From: Neisseriaceae bacterium
GTDB taxonomy: Bacteria; Pseudomonadota; Gammaproteobacteria; Burkholderiales; Neisseriaceae
DNA length: 8,510 nt
NCBI GenBank assembly: GCA_030146285.1
Contig: JASLBZ010000009.1
Span: forward strand, 1 to 8,510
Direction: 5' to 3'
Made by a program: the position numbers and the translations under genes. The notes under the pieces are model-generated. The model saw nothing but the letters and a program-made list of their open reading frames with translations. It searched no databases and was not told where the DNA came from. Shown one piece after another: positions 5,969-8,510 of the stretch (position 1 is the stretch's first letter; every line of letters begins with the position of its first letter).

Positions 5969-6454
5969 GTGGTTGTGTTTGATTCGCACTTTTTGTTTCA
6001 AGGTGCCAAAGTAATTGTTAGTTGTGCGATTGTTATTGGTTTGATTTATTCTGTTAGAAAATGGTATCGGCGCATGCGGTTTATGCGTTCGGGTATTCAT
6101 CAAGTTGACCAAATGCAAGGCATTGAATTTGAGTATTATTTGCAAGGTTTGTTTGAAAAAGTTGGATATTCGGCTTCTGTTACACAAAGCTCAGGTGATT
6201 TTGGGGCAGATTTAATCATTGAAGCCGATGAAAAAATTGTGATTCAAGCCAAACGCTACAGTGGCAATGTGGGTTTGGCTGCGGTACAAGAAATTTATGC
6301 TGCTAAAGCTTATTACCAAGCGGATGATGCTTGGGTGATGACGAACAGCCATTACACCAAAAATGCGAAACTATTGGCCAGCGCCTGCGATGTGCGACTG
6401 ATAGATAGAAAAGAGTTAATGCAGTTCATTGATGATGTAAAACACAAATATTGA
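5969..6454 (+). CDS. Membrane-anchored Mrr-type restriction endonuclease-like protein
   Basis: Small protein of 161 residues with one membrane helix (about 10-28, AKVIVSCAIVIGLIY) followed by a basic patch (RKWYRRMRFMR), which predicts a cytoplasmic C-terminus. Residues about 50-155 form an Mrr-cat (PD-(D/E)xK superfamily) nuclease domain: E53 in GIEFE, GDFGADLI with D81, IQAKRY with Q93 and K95, and the AVQEI helix. The catalytic set looks intact, so DNA cleavage is possible, but related small membrane proteins are mostly uncharacterised and the target is unknown. The start is a GTG; an in-frame stop lies at 5954-5956, GTG 5975 is an alternative, and no clear Shine-Dalgarno is present. ATG codons inside the basic patch would remove the helix. 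It stands alone, with no methyltransferase or specificity gene beside it, directly after the terminator at 5900-5933 and with no convincing promoter of its own. Confidence 0.8.
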   Translation: MVVFDSHFLFQGAKVIVSCAIVIGLIYSVRKWYRRMRFMRSGIHQVDQMQGIEFEYYLQGLFEKVGYSASVTQSSGDFGADLIIEADEKIVIQAKRYSGNVGLAAVQEIYAAKAYYQADDAWVMTNSHYTKNAKLLASACDVRLIDRKELMQFIDDVKHKY

Positions 6455-6458
6455 GCAC

Positions 6459-6492
6459 CAAAGCCACCGACTGACTGGTGGCTTTGTTTTTT
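6459..6492 (+). terminator. Rho-independent terminator of the membrane nuclease gene
   Basis: A perfect 10-bp stem (CAAAGCCACC at 6459-6468 with GGTGGCTTTG at 6477-6486) with the loop GACTGACT and six T bases to 6492. It begins 5 bases after the stop codon of the nuclease gene and matches a standard intrinsic terminator. Confidence 0.93.
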
Positions 6493-6495
6493 GAT

Positions 6496-6527
6496 GCGTG
6501 AAAAAATAATTAACTTATTTTTCATGC
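6496..6527. repeat. AT-rich imperfect inverted repeat between convergent genes
   Basis: GCGTGAAAAAATA (6496-6508) pairs with TATTTTTCATGC (6516-6527), with one G-T wobble and one bulged A, around a 7-base loop. It sits between the convergent nuclease and AraC genes. It may help stop minus-strand transcription of the AraC gene, but its AT-rich stem and lack of a T-run make that weak. Confidence 0.5.
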
Positions 6528-6565
6528 CCGCTAACACCTTCTTTTTTGATGGGTGATGTTCGCAT

Positions 6566-6593
6566 TACCGTACCCACTCAAGCGCTAACGGTA
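6566..6593. repeat. Short inverted repeat downstream of the AraC gene
   Basis: TACCGT at 6566-6571 and ACGGTA at 6588-6593 form a 6-bp stem with a 16-base loop, 13 bp past the AraC-family stop codon on the minus strand. It might be a 3' stabilising hairpin; no T-run follows it, and six bases could pair by chance. Confidence 0.3.
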
Positions 6594-6605
6594 CAATCTT
6601 TCATT

Positions 6606-7361
6606 TTAATATTGTCGGGTACTAAGTCCAGTCATTTTCTTAAAAAAAGCAGCAAAAGCACTGTCGTTAGCGAAACCGAGTGCCTCTGCAATCTGTGCCA
6701 GTGTTGCTGTACTGTGCAGCAATTCGATTGCTTTTAACAATCGCCATTGTTGACGCCATGCTTGGTAATTTAAACCGGTTTCTTTTTGAAAAATGCGGGT
6801 AATGGTTTTTTCACTGGCACCGATATATTGGGTTAACTCTTGTAAAGGTGGCGGTAGGGTAAACAAAAGCAATTTCGCCAAACGGCTGTCTTGTGGGTAG
6901 ATTAACTGCATTGATTCTATTGTGGCATCTTCGATTTCATCCCAAAGCACATTGAGCCAGTTTCTTTCTCGAGACGAGCTTTGCCATGGACTGCCCCAGT
7001 TTGATAAAGCAATTTTTTCTAAAACCGCCTGCAGTAGTGGCGTACTAGACCAGATGGTGTGTTTTTTGGGCAGATGTGAAAAAACATGGGTATCAATATA
7101 AATAGATCGGTAGCCAACGACCTCATTAAGTGTTACCCGATGTTGGCAATAAGGCGGAATCCATGCCACTCGCTGTGGAGCTAAGATGGACATTTCATTG
7201 TTCAAAGTAATGCGCATGGTGCCACTTTTTGCAAAAAGCAGCTGTCCTTTTTGATGCAAATGTTCTCCTGAATCATGCTGAGCCAATTCAGAAGCAATGC
7301 CGATGATGGGTTCTTTCATTGCATCGGCATTAAATTGTGTTTGTGCACTGATGTAAGCCAT
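6606..7361 (-). CDS. AraC-family transcriptional regulator with N-terminal cupin domain
   Basis: Cytoplasmic regulator of 251 residues, typical of the short AraC proteins that include E. coli NimR. The N-terminal cupin-like sensing domain (about 20-100) has HLHQKGQLLFAKSGTMRI with the H34-x-H36 pair and a PQRVAWIPPYCQHRV strand pair. The C-terminal DNA-binding domain has a first helix-turn-helix around 172-196 (LQELTQYIGASEKTITRIFQ) and a second around 221-246 (LAQIAEALGFANDSAFAAFF), ending soon after the MTGLSTRQY signature. The ATG at 7361 is supported by GGAC five to eight bases upstream. It is divergent from a Bcr/CflA-type exporter 91 bp away, so that exporter is its probable target, with the efflux substrate or a related compound as the likely inducer. 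Effector and sign of regulation are inferred. It converges on the nuclease gene. Confidence 0.9.
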   Translation of the reverse strand: MAYISAQTQFNADAMKEPIIGIASELAQHDSGEHLHQKGQLLFAKSGTMRITLNNEMSILAPQRVAWIPPYCQHRVTLNEVVGYRSIYIDTHVFSHLPKKHTIWSSTPLLQAVLEKIALSNWGSPWQSSSRERNWLNVLWDEIEDATIESMQLIYPQDSRLAKLLLFTLPPPLQELTQYIGASEKTITRIFQKETGLNYQAWRQQWRLLKAIELLHSTATLAQIAEALGFANDSAFAAFFKKMTGLSTRQY

Positions 7362-7371
7362 CTTGTCCGAT

Positions 7372-7399
7372 TTGATAAAGATTTTGTCTTTATTATGAT
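7372..7399 (+). promoter_or_regulatory. Sigma-70 promoter of the exporter gene
   Basis: TTGATA (7372-7377, 5 of 6 to the -35 consensus) and TATGAT (7394-7399, 5 of 6 to the -10 consensus) are 16 bp apart, predicting a start near 7406 and a leader of about 47 bases before the exporter ATG. No equally good promoter for the AraC gene is visible on the minus strand. Confidence 0.65.
7375..7393. promoter_or_regulatory. Inverted repeat in promoter spacer, candidate AraC-family operator
   Basis: ATAAAGA (7375-7381) and TCTTTAT (7387-7393) form a perfect 7-bp inverted repeat with a 5-base spacer, occupying the region between the -35 and -10 boxes. GATAAA also recurs directly at 7374 and 7397, 23 bp apart or about two helical turns, which suits tandem AraC-type half-sites. 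Either could be where the divergent regulator binds. Confidence 0.45.
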
Positions 7400-7452
7400 A
7401 AAACGAAAGTGTATTTTAGCTTACGATTCATCTTTTTGAAAGTTTGAAGAAG

Positions 7453-8510
7453 ATGAAACACGTTTTACCATTGTCCTTATTGATGGCATTGATGATGTTC
7501 CCACAGATTGTGGAAACCATATATAGCCCAGCCTTGCCAGCGATTGCCAATGCTTTTGTGGTCAGCGATGCTCAGGCAGGTCAAACCTTGTCTTGGTATT
7601 TTTTTGCGTTTGCCGTGGGGGTGGTGTTTTGGGGCTATTGCTGCGATATTTTGGGTCGCAGAAAAACCACGTTAATTGCCTTAACCGTATATGGCATCGC
7701 CAGTTTGTTGGCTTGTTATAGCCCGCATTTTACATTTTTACTGTTGTGTCGAATGTTAATGGCATTTGCCGCTGCCATTGGTTCTATTGGTACACAAACC
7801 ATGATTCGTGATCGTCTTTCGGGCGATGCATTGCGCTATGTTTTTTCAAAAATGGGCATTGCCATGGCCATCAGTCCGATTGTTGGCTTAATCAGTGGTT
7901 CTATATTGGTGGATATGGGCAGTTACCAAGCTGTTTTTTGGTCTTTGGCAATTGTTGCTTGGGTTTTATTGATGTGGAGTGCGTTGGCATTGCCTGAAAC
8001 CATGCCCGCTAATTATCAACGTCCTGCTTTTTGGCAAACTGCCATAGAAATGCTACAAGACAAAGTTATTTGGCAGGGAGTGTTGATGATTGGTCTATTG
8101 AATATTGCCTTGTTTTCGTATTATCAATTGGCACCATTTTTATTTTTAAAATTGGGCTTTGATACTGCTGCTTTTGGTTTTAGCGGGATTTTAATGGCTT
8201 TGGCAACACTATTGGGCGCGGTATTAAATCGCTATTGGATTCATCAGCAACTCAGTAGCCAAGTCATTATTCAAAGAGCTTGTGTCTTGCTTGCGTTTTC
8301 AAGCGTTTTGGTTTGGTTGTTGCAACAACACATTGTTTTTATTGTCCCTGTTATGGGGGTGGTCATGGCTTATGGTTTGGTGATTCCTAATGTTTTGGCA
8401 CATGTTTTAAAAAATTACACGACCCGATTGGGCACTGCCGGCGCTTTATTGGGGCTTTGGTATTATTTGGTGATTGGCTTGGGTTTGACGCTGGTTGCCA
8501 TGAGCCAGAA
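7453..8510 (+). CDS. MFS drug:H+ antiporter, Bcr/CflA-like, 3' end cut off by window
   Basis: Inner-membrane multidrug or metabolite exporter of the 12-helix DHA1 group. I translated it from the ATG at 7453; 352 codons stay open to the edge, and about 30-50 residues with the stop are probably missing. Evidence includes the helix 1 region VETIYSPALPAIANAF (20-35), the helix 2-3 loop GYCCDILGRRKT (61-72, MFS motif A), RMLMAFAAAIGSIG in helix 4, the antiporter motif region AMAISPIVGLISGSIL (137-152) typical of proton-driven exporters, and LPETMPA after helix 6. A purine-rich GAAGAAG directly before the ATG is a modest ribosome-binding site. It is divergent from an AraC regulator, an arrangement like NimR/NimT, and its promoter carries a candidate operator. 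The efflux substrate cannot be told from the sequence. Confidence 0.88.
   Translation, partial: MKHVLPLSLLMALMMFPQIVETIYSPALPAIANAFVVSDAQAGQTLSWYFFAFAVGVVFWGYCCDILGRRKTTLIALTVYGIASLLACYSPHFTFLLLCRMLMAFAAAIGSIGTQTMIRDRLSGDALRYVFSKMGIAMAISPIVGLISGSILVDMGSYQAVFWSLAIVAWVLLMWSALALPETMPANYQRPAFWQTAIEMLQDKVIWQGVLMIGLLNIALFSYYQLAPFLFLKLGFDTAAFGFSGILMALATLLGAVLNRYWIHQQLSSQVIIQRACVLLAFSSVLVWLLQQHIVFIVPVMGVVMAYGLVIPNVLAHVLKNYTTRLGTAGALLGLWYYLVIGLGLTLVAMSQ

Noticed and set aside
5748..6187. Minus-strand open frames of 66 and 93 codons
   Set aside because: They run antisense through the receptor end, the RNA element and the nuclease gene, and show no family features or ribosome-binding site.
1..8510. Neisseria or Haemophilus DNA-uptake sequences, CRISPR arrays, insertion sequences, tRNA genes
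   Set aside because: Reading for the canonical uptake words, regularly spaced repeats, transposase motifs and tRNA-like cloverleaf ends found none.

Overview
The window is an AT-rich stretch of a Gram-negative bacterial chromosome. An outer-membrane TonB-dependent receptor with a signal peptide and a C-terminal phenylalanine, a Fur-type iron box, and two inner-membrane MFS transporters all point to a proteobacterium. The gene content (lhgO with a FadR-type regulator, an iron-repressed receptor, an AraC/Bcr-CflA pair) would suit a low-GC gamma- or betaproteobacterium such as a Moraxellaceae or Neisseriales relative. I found no canonical Neisseria or Haemophilus DNA-uptake words, so I do not name a genus.

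Left third (1-3215), a 2-hydroxyacid module. On the minus strand, lhgO (L-2-hydroxyglutarate oxidase) is followed after 47 bp by an MHS-family proton symporter that runs off the left edge. A GntR/FadR-family regulator is divergent from lhgO, and the two start codons are only 13 bp apart. The layout suggests ligand-responsive control of uptake and oxidation of L-2-hydroxyglutarate or a related dicarboxylate.

Middle (3216-5776), an iron acquisition gene. A 311-bp intergenic region carries a 24-bp near-perfect palindrome, a candidate promoter, a 19-bp-arm inverted repeat, and then a clear Fur box abutting an extended -10 (TGC-TATAAT). It leads into a 749-residue TonB-dependent receptor resembling heme/hemoglobin receptors. 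Iron limitation should derepress it.

Right-centre (5777-6605). Between the receptor and the next gene lies an 80-nt structured element: extended -10, two small hairpins, then a perfect 11-bp terminator. It is either an undescribed small RNA or the terminated leader of the following gene. That gene encodes a small protein with one N-terminal membrane helix and an intact Mrr-type nuclease domain, closed by a strong intrinsic terminator.

Right end (6606-8510), an efflux module. An AraC-family regulator with an N-terminal cupin is divergent from a Bcr/CflA-type drug:H+ antiporter that runs off the right edge. The 91-bp gap holds a good sigma-70 promoter with an inverted repeat in its spacer. The arrangement resembles NimR/NimT-like regulator-exporter pairs.

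I see no mobile element, CRISPR array, tRNA or rRNA. The least explained parts are the RNA-like element at 5854-5933 and the palindromes at 3228-3393.
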